The notes: generated by a model from the letters alone, not told the origin. Numbered from the stretch's first letter, positions 34,995 through 44,567 are shown. The stretch: DNA of 64,000 nucleotides from an uncultured Bacteroides sp. (GCA_900552645.1 USAN01000002.1:124001-188000); one strand, 5' to 3'. Program-made: numbers and translations.

Positions 34995-36143
34995 ATGGAA
35001 TCAATATATTTTGTTACAACATTTACCGGAGCTATAGTATGCATGTTAACATCAATACTTCTGTTTTCCAGAAGAAAAGATGGAGAACGTTCGCGTACTA
35101 TATTGGCTATAATAGTACTTTTTTCGGTATTAAACTATGCTACACGTTTTATTGAGCTATATAATGGCGAAGAACCAGAAAGAGTTATATCTGTAAAAAT
35201 GCTTCTTACTGCCATATTTATGGTAACATCATATATAATGTATCCTATAGAGGTAATATCACCGGGATATCTTAATTTAAGGCGAATACTAAAAATATAT
35301 ATACCTTGGTTTATATTAATAAGTATAACTGTTATTGCTATGTTATCGGGAGTAGAATTTACGAATTACAGTACTCTTATCGAGATGTTTTCAAATTACA
35401 ATCGTTTCGAAGCATCATTTCGTATAGGATTAGCCTTTTTATTTTTCTTGCCTGTAATAACTATCTTCACCATTCCTTATACAAGAAAATATAATAATAC
35501 GGACAAATCCTGGATGAGGAAATATCTTATCATATTTACTTTAAATACCTTTGCATACTTAATTGTTTTATCTTCAAATTCACTTTATGTAAAAACTCTG
35601 TATTATTATATTAGCGTAGGGTGCAGCTTAACAATAGCATACATGGAAATTTTCGAAAGATTGATAAGACAATCAGCCGAACCGGAGTTGAATATTGCAA
35701 GCACACCCGAACCGATAATTATAGATATAGAGAAAGAATTTATAGAAACAACTGATTTATACGAAGCAGAAGATTCTAATTACTGCATTACAGATAACAC
35801 GGCAGTAACATCATTATCTGTAATGTTATCTAATTATATGCAGAAAACGCATGCATGGGAGAATCCGGACTTGTCGGCCAGCGATCTATATATTATACTA
35901 AATACTAACAGAACCACATTTGGAAAGGTTATAAAAAAACTTGGATATGATAATCTGGCAATATATCTTAACACACTTAGAATAGAAGACTTTATATCTA
36001 GAATTAAATTAAGTCCCTCTTCATCATACCGCGATGTCTTCTATGATGTAGGTTTTCGTTCTCGTTCCTCAGCATTCCGTAATTTCAGACAGATAACAGG
36101 CACAACACCCACAGAATATTTTAAGAAAGAAATAAAGTTTTAG
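34995..36143 (+). CDS. Membrane-anchored AraC-family regulator
   Basis: 382 residues. The N-terminal about 215 residues form six to seven hydrophobic helices (for example VTTFTGAIVCMLTSILLF, IYIPWFILISITVIAML and IGLAFLFFLPVITIFTI). A linker of about 70 residues follows. An AraC-type helix-turn-helix pair ends it (about 290-378), with LSASDLYIILNTNRTTFGKVIKKLGYDNLAIYL and the second motif SYRDVFYDVGFRSRSSAFRNFRQITGTTPTEYF. Sensing would occur in the membrane with the DNA-binding part in the cytoplasm. Its targets are unknown; autoregulation through the 14-bp repeats is plausible. Confidence 0.9.
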   Translation: MESIYFVTTFTGAIVCMLTSILLFSRRKDGERSRTILAIIVLFSVLNYATRFIELYNGEEPERVISVKMLLTAIFMVTSYIMYPIEVISPGYLNLRRILKIYIPWFILISITVIAMLSGVEFTNYSTLIEMFSNYNRFEASFRIGLAFLFFLPVITIFTIPYTRKYNNTDKSWMRKYLIIFTLNTFAYLIVLSSNSLYVKTLYYYISVGCSLTIAYMEIFERLIRQSAEPELNIASTPEPIIIDIEKEFIETTDLYEAEDSNYCITDNTAVTSLSVMLSNYMQKTHAWENPDLSASDLYIILNTNRTTFGKVIKKLGYDNLAIYLNTLRIEDFISRIKLSPSSSYRDVFYDVGFRSRSSAFRNFRQITGTTPTEYFKKEIKF

Positions 36144-36233
36144 TAAAATACGCAAGCCTATATAATATTAACTTATTATATCAGGATTCTTGTTCTTGTA
36201 AAATCTAAGCTATTGCTTTCGCAAAAAATAAAA

Positions 36234-36261
36234 GCGACCTACGATTTTATTCGTAAGTCGC
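36234..36261 (-). terminator. Intrinsic terminator after the tRNA gene
   Basis: 11-bp stem (36251-36261 with 36234-36244, one G-U pair in the minus-strand RNA), 6-base loop, then TTTTATTTTTT in minus-strand direction. It lies 11 nt beyond the tRNA 3' end. It may also serve the converging AraC gene. Confidence 0.85.
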
Positions 36262-36271
36262 CTTCTTAATG

Positions 36272-36345
36272 TGGACCAGATAGGGCTTGAACCTATGACC
36301 TCCAGATTATGAGTCTGTTGCTCTAACCAACTGAGCTACAAGTCC
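36272..36345 (-). tRNA. tRNA-Met (anticodon CAT)
   Basis: 74 nt on the minus strand. Acceptor GGACTTG pairs with CTGGTCC, with one G-U and one U-U mismatch. The D arm is GCTC/GAGC, the anticodon loop CTCATAA with anticodon CAT, and the T arm ATAGG-TTCAAGC-CCTAT. CCA is not encoded. It lacks the three G-C pairs of initiator tRNA, so it is elongator Met; a tRNA-Ile2 read through lysidine cannot be fully excluded. It has its own promoter and terminator. Confidence 0.9.
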
Positions 36346-36374
36346 GGCATAGAGTTTGTTTCTCTTAGCGGTTG

Positions 36375-36405
36375 CAAAGGTAATATACAGATTTTAATCT
36401 TGCAA
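36375..36405 (-). promoter_or_regulatory. Promoter of tRNA-Met
   Basis: On the minus strand TTG (36403-36405) is followed after 20 nt by TACCTTTG (36375-36382), a full Bacteroidetes -33/-7 pair. The tRNA 5' end is 29 nt downstream. Confidence 0.8.
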
Positions 36406-36494
36406 GATTTTCGAGCATTTTTTATCAAAAAAAAGTAATATATTTATTTAATTTTACTTACTTCGCACCATTAAAACTTATAAATCAGATAAAT

Positions 36495-37982
36495 ATGAGA
36501 TTGTATTATTCCTACCTACTAAGTCTTTTATTTGCATTTGCCATAAGCTCATGCTCAAAAAATGATGATTCCGACATAAATAACGGTGGTTCTACAGATA
36601 CCCGTGTAACTACCGATGAGATTTATTATGCAAATAAGTTTGCCGGTGATGTACTAAGTGATATATATCTTTGGAATAAAGAGATTAAATCTGATTTAAC
36701 AAAATTAGACCCAAATACAAATACCGATCCAATAAGCACTGTTAAGGATATAAGATATAAGCAGAATGGAGCTGATGTAGATAAGTGGACTCAGCTTACT
36801 AACGATTACAGTAGTTTTACCAGCAGTCTTGCCGGCGTAGAGACAACTTATGGTTATGATGTAATGTTGGGACAATTTTCCAATACTAAAAATTATTTCT
36901 TTATAATAACATTCGTTTATGACAATAGTCCTGCAAAGAAAGCAGGAATAAAACGCGGAGATATAATAATAAAGATTGATGATAAAGATATAACCAAGGA
37001 TAATTATCTTAATGCATTATATAGTTCCAGTGTAAAACTTGGAATGGGAATAAATACCGAATCAGGAATAAGTGCCGGCAGTTCTATAAATCTTACTGCC
37101 GTAAAAATGTATGAAGACCCGGTATTACTGAGCAAGATATTTGAATTTGGGGGTAAAAAGGCAGGCTACCTTGCGTATGCAAGCTTCGATATGATATCCG
37201 TACCAAAACTTATTAGCATATGCAAGGAATATAAGGCAGCAGGGGTTACAGAATTAATACTCGATTTGCGTTATAACGGTGGAGGATATGTGGTAACCGA
37301 AGAGGCAATGGCTTCTATGTTTGCGCCCGAATCGGAAGTAAAGGCTAAGGCTTTATACCAGACTGAAATATGGAATGAAGAGTATACAGCTTATTTTAAG
37401 CAGAAAGGAACCGATCTTAATACTTATTTCAAAACATCTTTTTCCATAAAGGATGAGTATAATATTTTATCAACCGTAAGTACCGATGGTGCCAACATTG
37501 GATTGAAAAAGATATATGCGATAATAAGCTCGGGTACAGCATCGGCTTCGGAATCATTGATAATTGGATTGATGCCTTTTATGGATGTAGAATTGATAGG
37601 AGAACAATCGCATGGTAAATATTGTACAGGAAGTGTATTGAATCCAAGTGATATTTACGATAAGGTACCATCATCTATAAGTAATTGGGGAATATACGTA
37701 ATGATAAACAGATATGCCGACAAGAATGGTAATAATCCATGTATGCCCAACGGACTTACCCCCGACATAGCAGTAGATGATAATCCATTCGATGGCCATC
37801 AATTGGGTGACGAACAGGAAACTATGCTGAAAGTAGCTCTTACCAAAGCAGGTAAGACAGATATACCTACGGTTAAATCGCGTTCTGTATCACTTCCCGA
37901 CTACAGCATGAAACATATTTCCACAAGATCTTTGGATGGCAAGAGAATTTCTACCCGTCCTTTGGAAAATATAAAAAAGTAA
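36495..37982 (+). CDS. S41-family tail-specific protease lipoprotein
   Basis: 495 residues. The signal peptide ends at a lipobox (AISSC, Cys near 20), so it is a lipoprotein. An N-terminal helical region precedes a PDZ-like domain (about 120-205, DNSPAKKAGIKRGDIIIKIDDKDI). The S41 protease core follows, with LDLRYNGGGYV (near 255), SSGTASASES carrying the serine (near 348) and GEQSHGKYCTG carrying the lysine (near 373). The Ser/Lys dyad looks complete. It probably cleaves exported or outer-membrane proteins. Confidence 0.9.
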   Translation: MRLYYSYLLSLLFAFAISSCSKNDDSDINNGGSTDTRVTTDEIYYANKFAGDVLSDIYLWNKEIKSDLTKLDPNTNTDPISTVKDIRYKQNGADVDKWTQLTNDYSSFTSSLAGVETTYGYDVMLGQFSNTKNYFFIITFVYDNSPAKKAGIKRGDIIIKIDDKDITKDNYLNALYSSSVKLGMGINTESGISAGSSINLTAVKMYEDPVLLSKIFEFGGKKAGYLAYASFDMISVPKLISICKEYKAAGVTELILDLRYNGGGYVVTEEAMASMFAPESEVKAKALYQTEIWNEEYTAYFKQKGTDLNTYFKTSFSIKDEYNILSTVSTDGANIGLKKIYAIISSGTASASESLIIGLMPFMDVELIGEQSHGKYCTGSVLNPSDIYDKVPSSISNWGIYVMINRYADKNGNNPCMPNGLTPDIAVDDNPFDGHQLGDEQETMLKVALTKAGKTDIPTVKSRSVSLPDYSMKHISTRSLDGKRISTRPLENIKK

Positions 37983-38051
37983 GGCATCTATAAGGATTAA
38001 TATTGTAATTTTGCGTTATATATACATACGTATAAACATTTATAATATTTT

Positions 38052-40676
38052 ATGGCACAACCAGAACTAGAAAAAACTATAAAAGGACTTTCTGACGAAC
38101 AGGTCCTTAAAAGTCGTGAACAGTACGGAATGAATCTCCTTACTCCTCCTAAAAGGGCTTCAATATGGAAACTATATTTTGAAAAGTTCAAGGACCCTGT
38201 AATTCAGGTATTACTTGTTGCAGCCCTGTTCTCTTTCATAATATCGATAATAGAAAATGAGTATGCCGAAACAATAGGTATATTCTTTGCCATTTTTCTG
38301 GCAACCGGAATTGGTTTCTATTTTGAATATGATGCCAATAAGAAGTTTGACTTACTGAATGCCATGGGCGAAGAATCGCCGGTAACAGTAATGAGAAACG
38401 GCCGGGTACAGGAGATAGCAAGAAAAGATCTTGTAGTTGGAGATGTAGTGATTCTTAATACAGGAGATGAAGTTCCTGCCGATGGCCTATTATTGGAATC
38501 GGTTTCATTGCAGATAAATGAATCGACTCTTACAGGCGAACTTATGGTAAACAAAACCATAAATGAAGAACTGTTTGATGAAGAGGCTACTTATCCAACC
38601 AATGAGGTAATGCGCGGAACAACAGTTACAGATGGTCATGGCATAATGAGAATACTTAAAGTAGGAGATTCTACAGAAATAGGCAAGGTTGCTCATCAGG
38701 CTACTCAAAAAAGTGAAGAAGAGACTCCGCTTAACATACAGTTAAAGAAACTTGCGGGTTTTGTTGGCAAGGTTGGTTTCTCGATAGCAGCAGCAACCTT
38801 CATCATATTCACAACAAAGGATTTGTATCATTATTTCGAGACAAATGTAGTCACCGATTGGCTTAGAGTTGCTCAGATAGTACTTAAATACTTCATGATG
38901 GCAGTAACCCTCATAGTAGTTGCTGTTCCTGAAGGATTGCCTATGAGTGTAACATTGAGTCTGGCACTAAACATGCGTAGAATGTTAAAGACCAACAATC
39001 TTGTAAGAAAGATGCATGCATGCGAAACTATGGGTGCAATAACAGTAATCTGTACAGACAAGACAGGCACTCTTACCCAAAATCTAATGCAGGTATACGA
39101 TACAAAACTTGATAATGAAAAGGCCGATTTGATAGCTGAAGGAATAAGCGTAAACTCAACTGCTTTCCTTGAAGAAAAAGGAGAGGGTGAAAAACCATCA
39201 GGAGTAGGAAATCCTACAGAAATAGCCTTATTGTTATGGCTTAATCAAAAAGGCAAAAATTATTTAAAGATAAGAGAGAGTGTAAAAATAATAAATCAGC
39301 TTACTTTCTCGACCGAAAGAAAGTTTATGGCTACGCTGGTAGACTCTCCAGTGCAGCATAGAAAAGTGCTTTACGTAAAGGGAGCTCCCGAAATTGTAAT
39401 GGGCAAATGTAACCTTTCGGAAGAAGATATAAAGAATTACACTGCCAACCTTATGGAGTATCAGAATAAGGCGATGCGTACACTGGGACTTGCATACAAA
39501 TTCATAGACAGCAACGAGAACAATGAATGTGAAGAACTTGTAAAAGAGGGCGGAATGACATTCCTTGGAATAGTAGCTATAAGCGACCCTATAAGAACCG
39601 ATGTACCTGCAGCAGTAGGAAAATGCCAGTCGGCAGGCATAAAGGTAAAGATAGTAACAGGCGATACTCCAGGTACGGCTACCGAAATAGCACGTCAAAT
39701 AGGCCTATGGACTCCCGAAGATACAGATCGCAACCGTATAACCGGTACAGAATTTGCGGCATTATCGGACGAAGAAGCTTTGGAAAGAGTACTTGACCTT
39801 AAGGTTATGAGTCGTGCACGTCCTATGGATAAGCAAAGACTGGTAAAGTTACTGCAGAAAAAAGGCGCAGTAGTTGCCGTAACAGGCGATGGCACTAACG
39901 ATGCTCCTGCATTAAATCATGCACAGGTAGGATTATCTATGGGTACAGGAACCTCTGTAGCAAAAGAAGCAAGTGATATTACCTTGCTTGACGATTCTTT
40001 CCACAGTATAGCAACTGCTGTAATGTGGGGTCGTTCATTATACAAGAATATACAGAGATTCATTGTATTCCAGCTCACTATAAACTTTGTTGCACTAATA
40101 AGTGTATTGTTGGGTGCCTTTTTTGGTACATCCCTCCCACTAACAGTTACCCAGATGCTATGGGTAAATCTTATAATGGACACTTTCGCAGCTATGGCTC
40201 TAGCCTCTATACCTCCAAGCATGGATGTGATGGATGAGAAGCCAAGAAAAGCAAACGACTTCATTATAACAAAAAAAATGCGTACAAACATTCTGGGAGT
40301 AGGAACAGCTTTCCTTGTAGTGCTTATGACATTTATATTCAGGATGAATGACATGAATGAGTACGAACTTCCTATGGCGCTTACACAATTCTTTACCCTA
40401 TTCGTGATGCTTCAGTTCTGGAATCTCTTTAATGCCAGCGTATTCGGAACTAATCATTCAGTATTCAAGGACGGACGTCATGCTGCCGGAATGCTTCTTG
40501 TAGCCGCAATAATACTTGTGGGCCAGATTATAATCGTCGAATTCGGAGGCAAGGTATTCCGCACCGAACCTATGTCACTTAATAGTTGGATTGTAATAAT
40601 CGGAGCCTCTTCGTTAGTATTGATAATTGGAGAAATTGGAAGATTCATCTCACGATTAAAATCAAAGAAGAATTAA
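38052..40676 (+). CDS. Calcium-translocating P-type ATPase (PMCA type)
   Basis: 874 residues, cation pump of class IIB. The N-terminal cation-ATPase domain is followed by two hydrophobic pairs. The ion site VAVPEGLPMSVTLSLA is near 297, the phosphorylation site CTDKTGTLTQN near 335, the nucleotide segment YVKGAPEIVMGKC near 440 and the hinge VTGDGTNDAPALNHAQVGLSMG near 612-633. C-terminal helices include QLTINFVALISVLLGAFFG and LWVNLIMDTFAAMAL. All catalytic motifs are present. It exports Ca2+ across the inner membrane. A TAATTTTG -7 element lies at 38006-38013. Confidence 0.95.
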   Translation: MAQPELEKTIKGLSDEQVLKSREQYGMNLLTPPKRASIWKLYFEKFKDPVIQVLLVAALFSFIISIIENEYAETIGIFFAIFLATGIGFYFEYDANKKFDLLNAMGEESPVTVMRNGRVQEIARKDLVVGDVVILNTGDEVPADGLLLESVSLQINESTLTGELMVNKTINEELFDEEATYPTNEVMRGTTVTDGHGIMRILKVGDSTEIGKVAHQATQKSEEETPLNIQLKKLAGFVGKVGFSIAAATFIIFTTKDLYHYFETNVVTDWLRVAQIVLKYFMMAVTLIVVAVPEGLPMSVTLSLALNMRRMLKTNNLVRKMHACETMGAITVICTDKTGTLTQNLMQVYDTKLDNEKADLIAEGISVNSTAFLEEKGEGEKPSGVGNPTEIALLLWLNQKGKNYLKIRESVKIINQLTFSTERKFMATLVDSPVQHRKVLYVKGAPEIVMGKCNLSEEDIKNYTANLMEYQNKAMRTLGLAYKFIDSNENNECEELVKEGGMTFLGIVAISDPIRTDVPAAVGKCQSAGIKVKIVTGDTPGTATEIARQIGLWTPEDTDRNRITGTEFAALSDEEALERVLDLKVMSRARPMDKQRLVKLLQKKGAVVAVTGDGTNDAPALNHAQVGLSMGTGTSVAKEASDITLLDDSFHSIATAVMWGRSLYKNIQRFIVFQLTINFVALISVLLGAFFGTSLPLTVTQMLWVNLIMDTFAAMALASIPPSMDVMDEKPRKANDFIITKKMRTNILGVGTAFLVVLMTFIFRMNDMNEYELPMALTQFFTLFVMLQFWNLFNASVFGTNHSVFKDGRHAAGMLLVAAIILVGQIIIVEFGGKVFRTEPMSLNSWIVIIGASSLVLIIGEIGRFISRLKSKKN

Positions 40677-40692
40677 CTATCATTTTTCATTA

Positions 40693-41613
40693 ATGGATAT
40701 CATAACAGAAATTTATTGTAAAAACATAATGCCATCTGTAGCTACTATCGGATTCTTTGACGGAGTCCATAGTGGTCACAGATTTCTTATATCTCAACTA
40801 AAAGAAATAGCACAAAAACGTGGATTGAAAAGTACTATAATTACTTTTCCGGTTCACCCAAGAAAGGTGCTTCACGACGATTTTCAGCCACGTCTTCTTT
40901 CAACAACCCACGAGAAGACCTCATTACTTGCAGCCATTAATCCGGATTACTGCATATTACTGCCATTCAGCAGTGATATTGCTGCACTCTCGGCATACGA
41001 TTTCATGAAGCTGCTAAAGGATAATTACAATGTAAAGTGTCTGCTGGTAGGATACGACCACCGATTTGGGCATAACAGATCGGAAGGATTTGAAGATTAC
41101 AAAAGATTTGGAGAGCAGCTAAACATTGATGTAATACTTGCAGATGAGTGTTATACCCCGGGAGCCTCAATAAGTTCGTCTTTTATAAGAAAGCTTATTA
41201 CAAAAGGAGATGTGAAAGAGGCCGGTAAAATGCTTACCTATAACTATTCAATAGAGGGTAAGGTTATACGCGGACATAAAATAGGAACCAAGATAGGATT
41301 TCCTACTGCAAACATAGAAGTTGTAAACAAGGAAAAAATAATACCGGCCAACGGAGTTTACGCAATTATAGCAACGATAGATGGGATTCGTTATAAAGGT
41401 ATGATAAACATAGGAAGCAGGCCTACCGTAAACAATGGCGACAATGTGAGTATAGAGGCAAACATATTCGACTTCGACGGTAATCTATATGGAAAAAATA
41501 TTAAAATAGATTTTGTGCAGTTTATGAGAGAAGAGAAGAAGTTCAATTCAATAGACGAGTTACAGTATCAGTTAGAATCCGATAAAATAGAGGCTAATAC
41601 AATTCTTAAATAA
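40693..41613 (+). CDS. ribF: Bifunctional riboflavin kinase / FAD synthetase
   Basis: 306 residues. The N-terminal adenylyltransferase domain has VATIGFFDGVHSGHRFLI (residues 16-33; the usual GxFDGVHxGH motif). The C-terminal flavokinase domain has VIRGHKIGTKIGFPTANI (near 195), the substrate PTAN motif, and GMINIGSRPTV. It makes FMN and FAD from riboflavin. It is 16 bp after the Ca2+-ATPase gene and 7 bp before the CPBP gene, so probably on the same mRNA. No FMN riboswitch was seen. Confidence 0.96.
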   Translation: MDIITEIYCKNIMPSVATIGFFDGVHSGHRFLISQLKEIAQKRGLKSTIITFPVHPRKVLHDDFQPRLLSTTHEKTSLLAAINPDYCILLPFSSDIAALSAYDFMKLLKDNYNVKCLLVGYDHRFGHNRSEGFEDYKRFGEQLNIDVILADECYTPGASISSSFIRKLITKGDVKEAGKMLTYNYSIEGKVIRGHKIGTKIGFPTANIEVVNKEKIIPANGVYAIIATIDGIRYKGMINIGSRPTVNNGDNVSIEANIFDFDGNLYGKNIKIDFVQFMREEKKFNSIDELQYQLESDKIEANTILK

Positions 41614-41620
41614 GACATAT

Positions 41621-42412
41621 ATGAAAACTACAGTTAAACTTATTCTATATTATTTTGCATATCAGCTTGCAATTCTGTTTATATTAATGGCTTGTTATGC
41701 AGGATGGGTTTTTATTGAGAAGGGAAATTTTGATTTCAGTTTGGGAATGCCAATAACACTTTCATTAATTGCAAATACATTAGTTATACTATTAATGACA
41801 TGGCAACTGATTCATTATAAATATATTCCTATAAACAGGCAGTCGCTAAACACAGGCAATACAAAAACGGCCTTAATATGCATCATTATAGGAATATCAG
41901 CCATATTCTGGATGAACTATCTGAGCGACATAGTACGGTTGCCCGACTGGTTTAAAAACACATTTACAGAGATGCAGGACAATCCTTTGGGAATAATAAA
42001 CATATGCATCCTGGCCCCAATATTTGAAGAGTTATTCTTTCGCGGAGCAATAGAGGGAAGTATTCTGCGTTCGTATAGAAACCCGGCTGTAGGAATTATC
42101 GTATCGGCCCTTATATTCGGACTTATACATGCAAATCCTGCCCAGGTAGTATTCGCTTTTCTGTTTGGTATAATACTTGGATTTATATATTACCGCACCA
42201 AGAGCATCACCCTACCTATAATACTACATTTTATAAACAATACAGTATCAGTTATACTTTCCATTATGTATCCCGAATATGAAACTTTAACCGACATTCT
42301 CGGAAAATCTACTATGACGATACTTGCAATTATATCCTTATTTGTTTTCATTATAGCAATTAGATTCTTCATAAAAGATACTAAGATTTCAAAATGGTAT
42401 ATAAAAGAATAA
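41621..42412 (+). CDS. CPBP-family intramembrane metalloprotease
   Basis: 263 residues with about seven hydrophobic helices. The CAAX-protease-like (CPBP/ABI) motifs are complete: APIFEELFFRGAIEG (EExxxR, near 133-143), FGLIHANP (FxxxH, near 168) and LHFINNT (HxxxN, near 205). It is an inner-membrane protease with unknown substrate. It follows ribF by 7 bp. Confidence 0.92.
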   Translation: MKTTVKLILYYFAYQLAILFILMACYAGWVFIEKGNFDFSLGMPITLSLIANTLVILLMTWQLIHYKYIPINRQSLNTGNTKTALICIIIGISAIFWMNYLSDIVRLPDWFKNTFTEMQDNPLGIINICILAPIFEELFFRGAIEGSILRSYRNPAVGIIVSALIFGLIHANPAQVVFAFLFGIILGFIYYRTKSITLPIILHFINNTVSVILSIMYPEYETLTDILGKSTMTILAIISLFVFIIAIRFFIKDTKISKWYIKE

Positions 42413-42457
42413 AAAACAATAAATGACTGTAATTATAGCATTATTTATTTGTCTTCA

Positions 42458-42478
42458 GTAAACAAAATGATAGTTTAC
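42458..42478. promoter_or_regulatory. GTAAAC inverted repeat before the helicase gene
   Basis: GTAAAC (42458-42463) and GTTTAC (42473-42478) with 9 nt between, just upstream of where the -33 element would be for the TATCTTTG at 42503-42510. It could be an operator; the short arms make chance a real alternative. Confidence 0.35.
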
Positions 42479-42535
42479 CACATTTTATAAATACATTATA
42501 TGTATCTTTGCAAATTGAAATTGATATTGAAATAA

Positions 42536-44386
42536 ATGAAAACATTTGAAGAATTAGGCGTTTCTACCGATATACGGAAAGCGATAGAAGAAATGGGTTA
42601 CGAGAATCCTATGCCAGTGCAAGAAGAAGTCATTCCGTATTTGCTTGGTGAAGGAAACGATGTTGTAGCTCTCGCTCAAACAGGAACTGGTAAAACAGCC
42701 GCATTTGGTCTGCCGCTCATCCAGAAAATTAACGTTAAAAACCGTGTGCCACAAGCTCTTATTCTGTGTCCTACACGCGAACTTTGCCTACAAATTGCAG
42801 GCGACCTCAACGACTACTCAAAATACATTGACGGTCTTAAAGTACTTCCTGTATATGGTGGTTCTTCTATCGAAAGTCAGATAAGAAGCCTAAAGAATGG
42901 AGTTCATATTATTGTTGCTACCCCGGGCCGACTAATAGATCTTATAGAACGTAAGGTAGCTCATCTTGAAAACATTGGTAATGTTGTAATGGATGAAGCA
43001 GACGAAATGCTTAATATGGGATTTACAGACAGTATAAATTCCATTCTGGAAAATGTTCCTGAAAATAGAAACACGCTTATGTTTTCGGCTACTATGAGTC
43101 CCGAAATATCGCGTATTTCGAAGAAATATCTGCACGATGCAAAAGAGATTACAGTAGGAACAAAGAACGAAGGCAGCAAGAATGTATCTCATATTGCATA
43201 TGTGGTTCATGCCAAAGACAAATATGCTGCACTAAAAAGAATAACCGATTATTATCCTCAGATTTACGGTATCATTTTCTGCCGTACTCGTAAGGAGACT
43301 CAGGAAATTGCAGATAAACTTATACAGGACGGATATAGCGCCGACTCATTACATGGTGAATTGTCGCAGGCACAACGCGACCTTGTAATGCAGAAATTCC
43401 GTCAGCATCATCTTCAGTTACTGGTTGCTACCGATGTTGCAGCACGTGGACTTGATGTTAATGACCTTACCCACGTAATAAACTATGGCTTACCCGATGA
43501 TACAGAAAGCTATACTCATAGAAGCGGACGTACAGGTCGTGCAGGAAAGACAGGTATATCAATTGCAATAACCAATCTTCGTGAAAAAGGCAAGATGCGC
43601 GAGATTGAAAGAATTATAAACAAGAAGTTCGAATTGGCCAAACTTCCTTCCGGCAAGGAAATATGTCAGCAACAGCTTATTAAGGTTATTGATGATATCG
43701 AGAAAGTAAAGGTGGACGAAGAAGAAATTGCTTCATTCCTACCGGGCATTTACAGAAAATTTGAATGGTTATCTAAGGAAGATCTTATAAAGAGAGTCGT
43801 TTCAAGCGAATTCAACCGCTTCCTTGAATACTACAAAAATGCATCGGACATAGAAATACCTACCGGATCGGACCGCGGAAGTGACCGCGAAAATAACCGT
43901 CGCGACCGTGGAAGCGACCGGGAAAAGGGTGCACGCAAAGCCGAAAAAGGATTTACCCGCATGTTCCTTAACTTAGGAAAGACCGACGGTTTCTATGCCA
44001 ATCAGGTAATAGAACTGATTAATCGCAACATGAAGAGGCAACGTACCAACATAGGCCGTATAGACCTTATGCAGAATTATTCTTTCGTTGAAATTGACGA
44101 AAAGCAGGCTCGCGATGTAATAAATGCATTGAATGGAACTAATCTAAACGGAAGAAAAGTAGTGATAGAAGTTGCAGGCGAAGGATCGGGACGAAACGAA
44201 CGTGGAGGAAGAAAACGTTCTGACTCTTCAAGATCTCGTTCGGGTAACGGCGATAGAAAACCAAGAGCAAGCCGCGAAGAAAGAGGCTATTCCGAATCTA
44301 GAGGTCCAAAGAAGACAGATGACTGGCAACAGTTCTTCAACGGCGAAACAGAAGAAGGAAGTGCACGCAGAAGAAAGAAAAAATAA
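42536..44386 (+). CDS. DEAD-box RNA helicase with DbpA-type RNA-binding domain
   Basis: 616 residues, CsdA/DeaD-like. The helicase core shows ALAQTGTGKTAAF (near 47), PTRELCLQ, ATPGRLIDL, DEADEMLNMGF, SATM, then TDVAARGLDV and HRSGRTGRAGKTG. The DbpA RNA-binding domain follows (about 460-535, TRMFLNLGKTDGFYANQVIELINR), then an Arg/Gly/Ser-rich tail. Such helicases help ribosome assembly and RNA decay, often in the cold. A TATCTTTG -7 element (42503-42510) lies 26 bp before the ATG. A 31-bp hairpin follows the gene. Confidence 0.95.
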   Translation: MKTFEELGVSTDIRKAIEEMGYENPMPVQEEVIPYLLGEGNDVVALAQTGTGKTAAFGLPLIQKINVKNRVPQALILCPTRELCLQIAGDLNDYSKYIDGLKVLPVYGGSSIESQIRSLKNGVHIIVATPGRLIDLIERKVAHLENIGNVVMDEADEMLNMGFTDSINSILENVPENRNTLMFSATMSPEISRISKKYLHDAKEITVGTKNEGSKNVSHIAYVVHAKDKYAALKRITDYYPQIYGIIFCRTRKETQEIADKLIQDGYSADSLHGELSQAQRDLVMQKFRQHHLQLLVATDVAARGLDVNDLTHVINYGLPDDTESYTHRSGRTGRAGKTGISIAITNLREKGKMREIERIINKKFELAKLPSGKEICQQQLIKVIDDIEKVKVDEEEIASFLPGIYRKFEWLSKEDLIKRVVSSEFNRFLEYYKNASDIEIPTGSDRGSDRENNRRDRGSDREKGARKAEKGFTRMFLNLGKTDGFYANQVIELINRNMKRQRTNIGRIDLMQNYSFVEIDEKQARDVINALNGTNLNGRKVVIEVAGEGSGRNERGGRKRSDSSRSRSGNGDRKPRASREERGYSESRGPKKTDDWQQFFNGETEEGSARRRKKK

Positions 44387-44418
44387 GTAGCCATAACGAT
44401 ACTCAATTATAAAGCAAT

Positions 44419-44449
44419 AGCCTGTATACAAAAATCTGGTATACAGGCT
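44419..44449 (+). terminator. Hairpin after the helicase gene
   Basis: Perfect 11-bp stem AGCCTGTATAC (44419-44429) with its complement (44439-44449), 9-base loop, about 33 bp beyond the stop. There is no T-run after it, so it may be an mRNA-stabilising end rather than a classical terminator. Confidence 0.6.
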
Positions 44450-44487
44450 ATAAACTTTATAGGACAATAACAGAGTGTAAACCAAAC

Positions 44488-44567
44488 TGTGAATGATATG
44501 TGAAATATATCGCAATAACATTCATATCTAAAGCCTTAATTATCAAGGCAGTGAAATTGTTATAGAA
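44488..44567 (+). repeat. Intergenic TGTGAA element, copy C (diverged)
   Basis: TGTGAA at 44488 and 44499 (11-bp step) within a 17-bp stretch identical to the matching part of copy B. An imperfect return arm with TTCAT follows (44521). After a spacer, GTGAAATTGT (44551-44560) matches the second block of copies A and B. It lacks the long perfect hairpin of copy A. Confidence 0.6.

Noticed and set aside
36272..36345. Initiator tRNA
   Set aside because: The anticodon stem lacks the three consecutive G-C pairs of initiator tRNAs.
40677..40692. FMN riboswitch before ribF
   Set aside because: Only 16 bp separate ribF from the ATPase gene and no such structure is present.
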